Source: an uncultured cyanobacterium
GTDB taxonomy: Bacteria; Cyanobacteriota; Cyanobacteriia; PCC-6307; Cyanobiaceae
Assembly (NCBI GenBank): GCA_903823115.1
Contig: CAIJRN010000056.1
Span: forward strand, 1-51,501
DNA length: 51,501 bases
Direction: 5' to 3'
In this document: piece by piece, positions 17,529-24,949 of the stretch
Position numbering within the stretch: position 1 is the first letter of the stretch
Layout: each line of letters begins with the position of its first letter
The notes under the pieces: model-generated
What the model saw: the letters and a program-made list of their open reading frames with translations, nothing else
Database searches by the model: none
Told to the model about the DNA's origin: nothing
Program-made: the position numbers and the translations under genes

Positions 17529-17903
17529 TTGTCCCAGCCCCAGGACCAGCCACGGCTCTACAGCTATGGAAGCTGCAGCACCTGCCGCAAGGCACTGGCC
17601 TGGCTGAAGCAGCAGGGCATCGAGGTCGAAGTCATCGACATCACGACCCAGACGCCCAGCCAACAGGAGCTGGAGTCGGCCCTGGAGCAGCTGGGCCGCT
17701 CCAGACTGTTCAACACCAGCGGCCAGAGCTATCGGGCCCTTGGTGCTGCGGTGGTCAAGGCCCTCAGCGATGCGGAAGCCCTGCAGGCCCTGGCCGCCGA
17801 CGGCAGGCTGATCAAGCGGCCGTTCCTGGTGACGGCAGCCGGCAGGATCAGCACGGGCTTCAATCCCCAGGACTGGACGACGCTTCTGGTCCAGGCCCCT
17901 TGA
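17529..17903 (+). CDS. ArsC/Spx/MgsR-family thioredoxin-fold protein
   Basis: The 124-residue protein has the N-terminal CSTCRKA motif (Cys16 and Cys19) after a beta strand (LYSYGS), then VIDITTQTPS, a helix with LFNTSGQSYR, and the C-terminal LIKRPFLV that shapes the ArsC/Spx fold. It could be a redox reductase of the YffB/Spx branch. True arsenate reductase activity is not indicated. The start is TTG at 17529. The 3' end overlaps the convergent membrane protein gene by 44 bp. Confidence 0.85.
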   Translation: MSQPQDQPRLYSYGSCSTCRKALAWLKQQGIEVEVIDITTQTPSQQELESALEQLGRSRLFNTSGQSYRALGAAVVKALSDAEALQALAADGRLIKRPFLVTAAGRISTGFNPQDWTTLLVQAP

Positions 17904-19380
17904 CCATCAGCTGATCGAGTTCGGCAATCAATCCCTCGATGCCCGAGCGATTGATCTGGCTCACATAGGTGCCCTTGAACTCCTCCAGGAACGTGCAGAG
18001 GAGCTGCTGGGAGCGTTCCAGGGCGGGCCCATTCTCCAATGCCGCAGCCAGTTCCTCCCAGAAGCGATCAATGAAGCGCTGCAGCAGCTCCAGCTGCTGA
18101 TCGTCGCGGCGCCCCAGCCGCTCCCCAGTGCTGCGGGTCAGATCGATCAGGCTGTCGACCACCCCGGCAGCCAGCTGACGGCTGAACCCCTTCTCCACCT
18201 GCAGCAAGGGCTGAAGCTGGCGCAGAGGCGGCGGCACCATCGTGTTCTGCAGGCTCTGCTGCAGGGCATGGCCCAGCACCCCCTGCAGTTCCGGTGCCAG
18301 ACGCGGTGCCACCTGCACCAGCAGCAGTGGAGCCCAGATGCGCACCAGCTCCACCAATTCGCGCTCGTCATGATTGACGACGGTCTGATGGCTTCGCAAC
18401 GCCCGGATCCGGTTCGGCCAGCGCGGGGAGCGGATCAGCCCCTGAGCGCCATAGATCAGCTGCAGCGCCAGCACCTCGAACAGCTCCACCGCCAGCAGGG
18501 CCACGACCGCACTGCTGATGACAGCCCGCAGCGGCTCGAGATTGATCAAGGCGCTGGTCTGCAGCCGCTCCACCACCGGAGCCAGTCGCAACCAGCGCCA
18601 GAAGGGAAGCAGCAGGGGCAGGTCGATCCAGCGCCGCAGCAGGGCCTGGCCCCAGCTCAGCCCGGGCAGGCGACGGCGCAGGCGAATCACCCGCAGCAGG
18701 ATGTCGAGGGCGAAGACGCTCTGGAACAGCAGCAGGTCGTAGCGCCAGAAATGATCGGTGGGCCGGCCGTTGTCATCGATCGAGCGCCAGTAGTTGGTGG
18801 CCACCAGTGGCAACACCTGCTCCCGCCAGAAGCGGCGCTCTCCGGACCAGGGCACCCTGCTCAGGCGCTGGGGATCGAGCAGATCGGCGGCGGCCTGACG
18901 GGCGGAATCACGGTTGGCCCGCTGCCGCAGACGGTTCTTGATCTTCTCGAGCGTGCCTGAGGCCCCTGTGGCCTCAAAGGGATTGCTGTCGATCATCTGA
19001 CTGGTGAGCTGCACCTGGCGCTGCAACAGCTGGCCCAACGCCGGCGGCAGAGCCACGCCGACGGGCTGCTGCTGCAGGGCCGCATCGAGCTGCTCAAAGG
19101 CTCGGCGGTAGGCCTCGGTTTCGCGATGGGGCTCGATGCCCTTGATCGGATCCACCCAGGGCGTGATGTCGGGGATGGCTTGCAGCGGCAGCACCAGAGG
19201 CACCGACGGCATCGGATAGAGATTGCGCTGCAACCAGAAGGTGCGCAGCGGCACATAGGTGAGATCGAAGCCGACCCACAGCAGATTGAACGCGGCCCAG
19301 ATGGCCACAAACCGATCCCAATTGCGCCCCAGGCGGTTTCCGGGCCTGGGCAAGGCCTGATGCCAACGAGGGCGTGCCAT
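17860..19380 (-). CDS. Large cyanobacterial membrane-associated protein, unknown function
   Basis: Starting at ATG 19380 (MARPRWHQALPRPG) yields 506 residues; upstream in-frame starts would overlap lepB heavily. A predicted transmembrane helix lies near residues 28-46 (FVAIWAAFNLLWVGFDLTY). Another hydrophobic region is near the middle (FALDILLRVIRL), and a third segment contains AVISSAVVALLAVELFEVLALQL. The pattern of an aromatic-rich membrane block followed by a long helical C-terminal domain recalls ion-channel-like architecture, but I cannot name a family. Confidence 0.8.
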   Translation of the reverse strand: MARPRWHQALPRPGNRLGRNWDRFVAIWAAFNLLWVGFDLTYVPLRTFWLQRNLYPMPSVPLVLPLQAIPDITPWVDPIKGIEPHRETEAYRRAFEQLDAALQQQPVGVALPPALGQLLQRQVQLTSQMIDSNPFEATGASGTLEKIKNRLRQRANRDSARQAAADLLDPQRLSRVPWSGERRFWREQVLPLVATNYWRSIDDNGRPTDHFWRYDLLLFQSVFALDILLRVIRLRRRLPGLSWGQALLRRWIDLPLLLPFWRWLRLAPVVERLQTSALINLEPLRAVISSAVVALLAVELFEVLALQLIYGAQGLIRSPRWPNRIRALRSHQTVVNHDERELVELVRIWAPLLLVQVAPRLAPELQGVLGHALQQSLQNTMVPPPLRQLQPLLQVEKGFSRQLAAGVVDSLIDLTRSTGERLGRRDDQQLELLQRFIDRFWEELAAALENGPALERSQQLLCTFLEEFKGTYVSQINRSGIEGLIAELDQLMVKGPGPEASSSPGD

Positions 19381-19447
19381 CGGGTACGCGACCGGCGGAT
19401 GCGTGCCTAATCTGCCTGCCGACCACGGTCCCTGCCGCACGAGTGCC

Positions 19448-20179
19448 TTGAGTCCAACGGAACCCCAGAGCAACGACAAGTCAGCAAGGCCGATCAGATC
19501 CAGCAGCAGCCCGAGGGAGGAAAGCCCCTGGGTGTTCTGGCGCAGTGTGGTGATCACCCTGGCGGTGGCCCTGGGAATCCGCCAGTTCCTGCTGGAAGCC
19601 CGCTACATCCCTTCGGGCTCGATGCTGCCGGGCCTGCAGATCCAGGATCGGTTGCTGGTCGAAAAGCTCACCTACCGCGGCCGCGCGCCACGGCGCGGCG
19701 AGATCGTGGTGTTCCACGCCCCCCACCACTTCGACCCGGTGCTGATCAGTCAGGGCGGTGGCGCCAGCCCCCTGCAGTGCCTGCTGGTGAATCTGCCCCT
19801 GATCGGAGCCCTTCCCGACGTGCAGCAGCCGGCCTGTGATGCCTTCATCAAACGGGTGATCGGGGTGCCGGGTGAACACGTGGTCGTCGATCCGCTGGGC
19901 CGCGTCACGATCAACGGCCACGCCATCAAGGAGCCCTACGTCAGGAACTACTGCCCGGTCGACAGCCGCGGCATGGGCCCGTGCCGCACCCTCGATGCCA
20001 TCGTGCCTCCCGGCCATGTGCTCGTGCTCGGCGACAACCGCGGCAACAGCTGGGATGGTCGCTTCTGGCCCGGGGGCCATTTCCTTCCCCAGACAGAAAT
20101 CATCGGTCGGGCCTTCTGGCGCTTCTACCCGTTCAACGCCTGGGGAAGTCTGGTGCCCACCAGCCCCCAGGCCCCCTGA
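19448..20179 (+). CDS. lepB: Signal peptidase I
   Basis: Membrane-bound serine protease that removes signal peptides of secreted and thylakoid-targeted proteins. One N-terminal transmembrane helix (about 33-50) precedes the catalytic Ser in YIPSGSMLPGLQ (Ser58 with this start) and the catalytic Lys region FIKRVIGVPGEHV. The C-terminal box GDNRGNSWDGR is present. I use TTG 19448 (M-SPTEPQSND); the GTG at 19403 is an upstream alternative. The protein has an insertion between boxes C and D (QGGGASPLQCLLVNLP...). The 3' end overlaps the convergent dihydroorotase-like gene by 47 bp. Confidence 0.93.
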   Translation: MSPTEPQSNDKSARPIRSSSSPREESPWVFWRSVVITLAVALGIRQFLLEARYIPSGSMLPGLQIQDRLLVEKLTYRGRAPRRGEIVVFHAPHHFDPVLISQGGGASPLQCLLVNLPLIGALPDVQQPACDAFIKRVIGVPGEHVVVDPLGRVTINGHAIKEPYVRNYCPVDSRGMGPCRTLDAIVPPGHVLVLGDNRGNSWDGRFWPGGHFLPQTEIIGRAFWRFYPFNAWGSLVPTSPQAP

Positions 20180-21566
20180 GGCCCGAGGCCACCAGGGCTC
20201 CCCGGCCGCTGCCGAGCTGGGGTGGCGGATTGGCCGCCAGGGAGCCGGCTCGCCAGTCAGCCACTGCCCTCGGGGCCGTGGGATCGAACAGGATCCAGCG
20301 TTGGCTCCGGGCCTGCAGGATCGGCTGATCGAGGCCCAGGAACGCCGCTGGGCCCCAGCAGAGCGCCTGCCAGAGCTGTTCGGGTCGCCAGCCGTTTTCC
20401 ACCACCAGCACCTGCCAGAGCAGCGGCAACACCGGGCCATGGCCCGCCAGACCGGCTCGACGCTGATCGAGGGGCAGCAACTGCTCCTCGGCGTCGAGGG
20501 CCTGGTGATGCACGGCCACCGCCTGAATCAGTCCATCGGCGAGGGCGCCGATCAGGGCCTGCCTGTCCTCGGGGCCTCCGAGGGAGGGCACGGTGCGCCA
20601 GCCGCCATCGGCAGGATCGAGTCGACTGCTGTCAGCCACCAGATGCCACCAGTGGACACTGGCCGGCGGCGGCGCCGGCTGACGCGCCAGCCGCAGCACC
20701 GCCTCCCGGGTGGAGACATTCATCAGCCGCAGCGGCGCCGCCGGCAGCAGCTCGCTGAGCCCCAGGATCAGCTCCAGGGGCAGGCCTTCACTCGCGGCCG
20801 GATCCACAGGCCAGCCGGCCCGCAGCGCCTGCACCCGCTCGCGCACGAAGCCCTGCTGACAGAGCGAACCATCCCGGGGCGGCAGCAGCAGCGGTCGCGC
20901 ACCCATCTCCGCCAGCCGCAGGCCCCGCTCCAGCAGGGACAGGGGCGGCAGCTGGTCGCCGCAGGCCAGGCCGATGGCGCCGGCAGCGATCTGATCGCCA
21001 TGGCGGGCGAGTTCCTGATCAGCTCCGCCCAGGCTGAAACTGCCCCAGAGCCACAGCTGCAGCGGCGCCGGCCAGGCCAGGGCCAGCCGCTCGGGCCGAT
21101 CGCGCCAGTCCGAGCCCCAGGGCAGCAGGGCGACGCTGCCGTATCCGCCGGCGCTGGCGGCGGCCGCCAGGCTTTCGAGGGTTTCCGAACGGCCCAGCAG
21201 GGGATCCTCGAGGCTGCTGTGGGGATCCACCAAAGGGGGTCCCAGCCAGAGCGTCGCCGCCTCGATCAGCACAACGGCCCCGGGGGCCAGGGCTGTTGGC
21301 AGCGCATCAGAGTTCGGCCTGGCAGCCGCGGCCTCAAGGGCCTGAATGACTGCGGCTGTCTCGGCTGAGGCGGCTGAGGCGGCTGAGGCGGCTGGATGGA
21401 GCGGCTCGGCTGGCGGCAACGACCCCGGGGGCAGGCCCGAGGAGCGGGGCGAGATCCACTCCAGAACATCACCGCGGATCAGCACATCGGCCCGTCGCGG
21501 CGGCTGGCCGGCCGCCTCGAGCAGATTCACCCCCCGCAGCAGGCGCAAAGGGGTGGCCGGGGTCAC
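20133..21566 (-). CDS. Dihydroorotase-like protein, probably catalytically inactive
   Basis: The 477-residue protein has the amidohydrolase layout of type I dihydroorotases: an N-terminal beta domain (LLRGVNLLEAAGQPPRRADVLI), the VDPH start of the barrel, a central LMNVSTREAVLRLA, and C-terminal metal-independent segments (PLLWQVLVVENGW). The normal metal-binding HxH of the DxHxH motif is absent: the site reads LVDPHSSLEDP. Later His ligands are also not obvious. A low-complexity insertion near 58-70 (AASAASAAS) comes from a 9-bp repeat. It may serve as a structural partner of pyrimidine enzymes. Its start overlaps the stop of the upstream phosphatase gene by 4 bp. Confidence 0.78.
   Translation of the reverse strand: MTPATPLRLLRGVNLLEAAGQPPRRADVLIRGDVLEWISPRSSGLPPGSLPPAEPLHPAASAASAASAETAAVIQALEAAAARPNSDALPTALAPGAVVLIEAATLWLGPPLVDPHSSLEDPLLGRSETLESLAAAASAGGYGSVALLPWGSDWRDRPERLALAWPAPLQLWLWGSFSLGGADQELARHGDQIAAGAIGLACGDQLPPLSLLERGLRLAEMGARPLLLPPRDGSLCQQGFVRERVQALRAGWPVDPAASEGLPLELILGLSELLPAAPLRLMNVSTREAVLRLARQPAPPPASVHWWHLVADSSRLDPADGGWRTVPSLGGPEDRQALIGALADGLIQAVAVHHQALDAEEQLLPLDQRRAGLAGHGPVLPLLWQVLVVENGWRPEQLWQALCWGPAAFLGLDQPILQARSQRWILFDPTAPRAVADWRAGSLAANPPPQLGSGRGALVASGLRGPGGWWAPDFPRR
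21362..21394 (-). repeat. 9-bp tandem repeat inside the dihydroorotase-like gene
   Basis: CGGCTGAGG is repeated exactly three times at 21362-21388, with a further partial copy to 21394, encoding Ala-Ala-Ser units on the minus strand. The repeat is in frame, and sits in a linker absent from ordinary dihydroorotases. Confidence 0.85.
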
Positions 21567-22906
21567 AGCGCTCCGGCGGCGGTGCGATCCAGCACGCCGC
21601 CGAGATGGGCCGTCAGGTTCATGCAGGTGAGCACCGGCCTGCTGTCGGCCCCCTGGGGGTAATCGACCACCGTGACGCCGCCATTGCCCTGCTTGATCGA
21701 CCAGATCGCCTCCGGGCCCAGGCCGAGCAATGCGCAGAGAATTGTCTTGTTGACGGCGTCATGGGCCACCACCAGCGCTGTCTCGGCTGGATCGAGGCTG
21801 CGGGCGATCCTCTGCCAGGTGGTCAGGGAGCGGTCCCAGACATCCCGAACAGTCTCCCCCTCGGGCATCTGCACGGTGTGGGGCTGGCTCTTCCAGTCGG
21901 CGAGCAGCTCGGGCCAGGCGGCGCCGATCTCCTTCTCCAGCTGGCCTTCCCAGAGGCCATGACCAATCTCCAACAGGCCCGTGGTGCTGGTGAGGGGAAC
22001 GCCGGGGTGGTCCACCAGGATCCGTTCGGCGGTCTGGCGAGGCCGGGCCATGGAGCTGGTGTACGCCCTCTGGATCGGCACCGGGGCCAGGAAGCGACGG
22101 GCCGCCTCCGCCTGGGCCAGGCCATTGGCATTGAGGGGGATGTCGATCTGCCCCTGGAAGCGTCCCTCCCGGTTCCAGTCCGTTTCGCCATGGCGCACCA
22201 GCAGCAGCCGCGGCCCGGCGCCCTTCTCGGGCAGGGGTTCACCGAGGTGGCTGGTGCCGTTGATCGACTCGATCTGAACCTGGATGCGGCCGCTGCCCTC
22301 GCGTTCGAGGTTGAGCACCGAAATCGAGGCGTTCTCGAGCCGCAGCCGGCGGAAGCCACTGGCCGGCAACCCCAGAGCCTGCAGCAGCAGAGCGCGCAGG
22401 ATGGCGTTGTGGGCCACCACCAGCACGGTGGCCTGAGCGCCGCCAGCGAGGGCCTGGCCATGGCGCTCCAGCAGCTGATCCAGGAAGCGTTGGGCCTGCA
22501 CCATCAGATCGGGCAGCGGCCGGTGGACCGTGCCGTCCTGCCGCTGCAGTTCCATGGTTTCCGGCGCCTGCCGCCAGGTCCGTTCCTGCTCTGGATAGAG
22601 CTGCCGCACCTCACGGCGCAGCAGACCGCTCCAGGGGGCGAGATCGATCTCCAGCAGGTCGTCGTCGAAGTCGATCGACAACGGCTGGCCGTGGGCTTCC
22701 AGCAGCAACCGCGTGGTGTCCCGGGCCCGGCTCAGGGGTGAGCTGTAGACAGCTGTAAGCGGCACTTCAGCCAGGGCCTGGCCGGCGGCGCGCGCCTGGC
22801 TGACTCCCTGCTCAAGCAGCGAGGACAGATCATCCCGGCCCTGAAAGCGCTGATCGAGATTGAAGCTGCTGAGCCCGTGGCGGACCAGCACGATGCGAAG
22901 GGGCAC
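21563..22906 (-). CDS. Two-domain histidine phosphatase (phosphoglycerate mutase-like)
   Basis: The 447-residue protein has two tandem histidine-phosphatase domains. The first begins almost at the N-terminus (LRIVLVRHGLSSFN) and the second near residue 230 (RLLLVRHGETDWNREGRFQG). Each has a later His in a VVAHNAIL or VVAHDAVN segment. Both RHG motifs are intact, so both halves could be active; the substrate is not deducible. GTG 22906 (M-PLRIVLVRHG) is chosen because the long upstream open frame has no family similarity and would invade the divergent CPBP gene. Stop overlaps the dihydroorotase-like start. Confidence 0.9.
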   Translation of the reverse strand: MPLRIVLVRHGLSSFNLDQRFQGRDDLSSLLEQGVSQARAAGQALAEVPLTAVYSSPLSRARDTTRLLLEAHGQPLSIDFDDDLLEIDLAPWSGLLRREVRQLYPEQERTWRQAPETMELQRQDGTVHRPLPDLMVQAQRFLDQLLERHGQALAGGAQATVLVVAHNAILRALLLQALGLPASGFRRLRLENASISVLNLEREGSGRIQVQIESINGTSHLGEPLPEKGAGPRLLLVRHGETDWNREGRFQGQIDIPLNANGLAQAEAARRFLAPVPIQRAYTSSMARPRQTAERILVDHPGVPLTSTTGLLEIGHGLWEGQLEKEIGAAWPELLADWKSQPHTVQMPEGETVRDVWDRSLTTWQRIARSLDPAETALVVAHDAVNKTILCALLGLGPEAIWSIKQGNGGVTVVDYPQGADSRPVLTCMNLTAHLGGVLDRTAAGAL

Positions 22907-23032
22907 AGGCCTTGCGCCGCAGGCGGAGCCATCGTATGGGAACACGCCTGGGCCCAGACCCCTGCCGCCCAGCGGACGCGGCGAGCCGCCAGGGAGAATC
23001 GACGCCAACTCCGACCCCGATGAGGCCCCCGC

Positions 23033-24433
23033 TTGCGTGGCACTGACCCTCCCTCCCCAGCCCACGGGGCGGAACCTGGCTGGAAGGTGCTCCTGGCGCT
23101 GATCAGCCTCTCCCTCAGCCTGTTGCTGTGGCTCAACGGACTGGTGGACAGCCTGGCGCGGCCCTCCGTGGGCGAGGCCCTCAACCTGCGTCAGCTCGAG
23201 TTGACGGCCCTCGCCGGCGAGTTGCTGCCCCCCTCCCTGCAGGCGCCCCTGGTCGGCAAGGATCCGCGGGCCGAACTGGCCCGGGAGTTGCAGCGGCAGA
23301 TCACCGCCTCGGCCTTGCCGGCGCCGGCGGTGCAGCGGCTGGAATTGGCCCTGTTGCAACGGGACAGCGAGCCGGTGGCGATGGCCAGGGAGCTGCGCGA
23401 ACTCACCGGAATGGTGGAGGCTCCGCGCCGGCCCCTGCTGCAGGCCCTGAGTGAGGGAAAACGGGCCGATGCGGCTGAGCTGGAGCGCTGGCTCAAGCCC
23501 TGGCGGGCCCCGGCGCTGGTGGCCCAACTCAGCTGCGAGCAGCTCGATGCCCCCGAGAGCGCCTGCCCGGCGAGCCGCTGGCGGCAGCGCCTGTTACTGC
23601 AACTGCTGGGGGTGAGTCTGGTGCCCCTGTTCCTGCTCGTGCTCGGCAGCGGCCTGCTGCTGCGTCTGGCCTGGCTGGCCTGGCGCCAACGGCTGCCGAC
23701 TGCCCCCCCCCTGATCGGCCCGCCTCTGAGCCTGGTCGATGTGACACTGCTGGTGGCCGGGGGGTTTGTGGTGCTGGGGGAAGTGATCCTGCCCCAGCTG
23801 CTCCAGGCGCGGTTGACGGCGATCGTGATGCTTGTCCCGATGGATCCGGCCCTGGCTCAGGGGGTGCAGGTCTTGGTGCTCTACCTGGCGCTGATGGCGG
23901 CACCACTGCTGATCCTGATCCTGATGCTGCGGGGCCGGGGCGAGCGACCCAGCCAGGGCTGGTTGCAATGGCGTTGGCGGCCCTGGCGCTCCAGTGCCGG
24001 GCCTGCAGCCGGCCTGGTGTTGATGGTGTTGCCCGCCGTTTCTCTGTGCGGCTGGCTGATCGATCACTTCTGGCCGGACCCGGGCGGCAGCAATCCGATG
24101 CTGGATCTGGTGCTCAGCAGCCCCGATCCCCGAGCCCTGGCCTGCTTCGCCCTGACCGCCATCGTGCTGGCCCCTTTGTTTGAGGAGGCCCTGTTCCGCG
24201 GTGTGCTCCTGCCCGTCATCGGCCATCGCTGGGGTGGGGGCGCAGCGGTGCTGATCAGTGCGGCTGTGTTTGCACTTGCCCATCTGAGCCTGAGCGAGCT
24301 GGTGCCCCTGTTCGTGCTGGGCACGGGGCTCGGCTGGCTGCGCTGGCGCAGTGGCCGACTGGGGGCATCGGTGCTGATGCATGCCCTCTGGAACAGCCTC
24401 ACCTTCCTGAATCTGATTGTGCTGGGCAGCTGA
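23033..24433 (+). CDS. CPBP-family intramembrane metalloprotease (CAAX protease-like)
   Basis: The 466-residue membrane protein has an N-terminal anchor (VLLALISLSLSLLLWL), a soluble helical region of about 150 residues, and then several transmembrane helices. The C-terminal Abi/CPBP domain carries EEALFRG (EExxxR), FALAHL with the first His, and HALWNS with the second, all catalytic signatures of this glutamate-type intramembrane protease family. The start is TTG 23033; later starts are possible. Divergent from the histidine phosphatase by 126 bp; the FtsL-like gene follows after 33 bp. Confidence 0.88.
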   Translation: MRGTDPPSPAHGAEPGWKVLLALISLSLSLLLWLNGLVDSLARPSVGEALNLRQLELTALAGELLPPSLQAPLVGKDPRAELARELQRQITASALPAPAVQRLELALLQRDSEPVAMARELRELTGMVEAPRRPLLQALSEGKRADAAELERWLKPWRAPALVAQLSCEQLDAPESACPASRWRQRLLLQLLGVSLVPLFLLVLGSGLLLRLAWLAWRQRLPTAPPLIGPPLSLVDVTLLVAGGFVVLGEVILPQLLQARLTAIVMLVPMDPALAQGVQVLVLYLALMAAPLLILILMLRGRGERPSQGWLQWRWRPWRSSAGPAAGLVLMVLPAVSLCGWLIDHFWPDPGGSNPMLDLVLSSPDPRALACFALTAIVLAPLFEEALFRGVLLPVIGHRWGGGAAVLISAAVFALAHLSLSELVPLFVLGTGLGWLRWRSGRLGASVLMHALWNSLTFLNLIVLGS

Positions 24434-24466
24434 TCCTTCACCGGCGCTTGCGGGGCGTGGGGATGG

Positions 24467-24949
24467 GTGGTTCACTTGCGCCATGTTGATCCGGCAGCCT
24501 TGGTCGCCTCCATCGCCAGTCCCTCCCGCCAAGCCCAGAAGCGCCGGCAGGAATCCCGATCCCTGCAGCTGATCGAGGGATCCCTTTCCGCTCGCCGCAT
24601 CGAACGTCAGTCTCCCTGGCTGGCGGGTCTGCACCGGATCAGCAGCGGCGCCCTGGCTGGACTGGGACTCTCGGTGCTCGCCCTCAGCGCCCTCACCCTG
24701 CACTGGCAGAACGAGTGGGCACACAGCTATTCGGAACTGGAAGCGGCCAAATCGCTGGAACATCGCCTGCAGGAATCGGCCGCTCTGCTGGAGCAACACC
24801 ATCTCGGCGTGATGCGCAAACCCGGAGAGCTCGTGCCCACCAGCAGCACCAAACTGATTCACCTCCCCGAACCCCAGACCCTGAGCACGAACACCCCTTT
24901 GCCGGTGCTTGTCGGCATCCAGTTGCAGCAGATCCCCGCGGGGTACTGA
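24467..24949 (+). CDS. FtsL-like single-pass membrane protein upstream of ftsI
   Basis: The 160-residue protein has a basic cytoplasmic N-terminus of about 58 residues, one transmembrane helix (about 59-79, SSGALAGLGLSVLALSALTLHW), a short periplasmic coiled coil (about 83-112, heptad-like Leu/Ala spacing) and a Pro/Thr-rich tail. This bitopic layout directly before the division transpeptidase gene (stop and next ATG abut as TGAATG) is that of FtsL, which links FtsQ/B to FtsI/W in other bacteria. Sequence identity to known FtsL is not claimed. Start GTG 24467; TTG 24476 is an alternative. Confidence 0.7.
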   Translation: MVHLRHVDPAALVASIASPSRQAQKRRQESRSLQLIEGSLSARRIERQSPWLAGLHRISSGALAGLGLSVLALSALTLHWQNEWAHSYSELEAAKSLEHRLQESAALLEQHHLGVMRKPGELVPTSSTKLIHLPEPQTLSTNTPLPVLVGIQLQQIPAGY

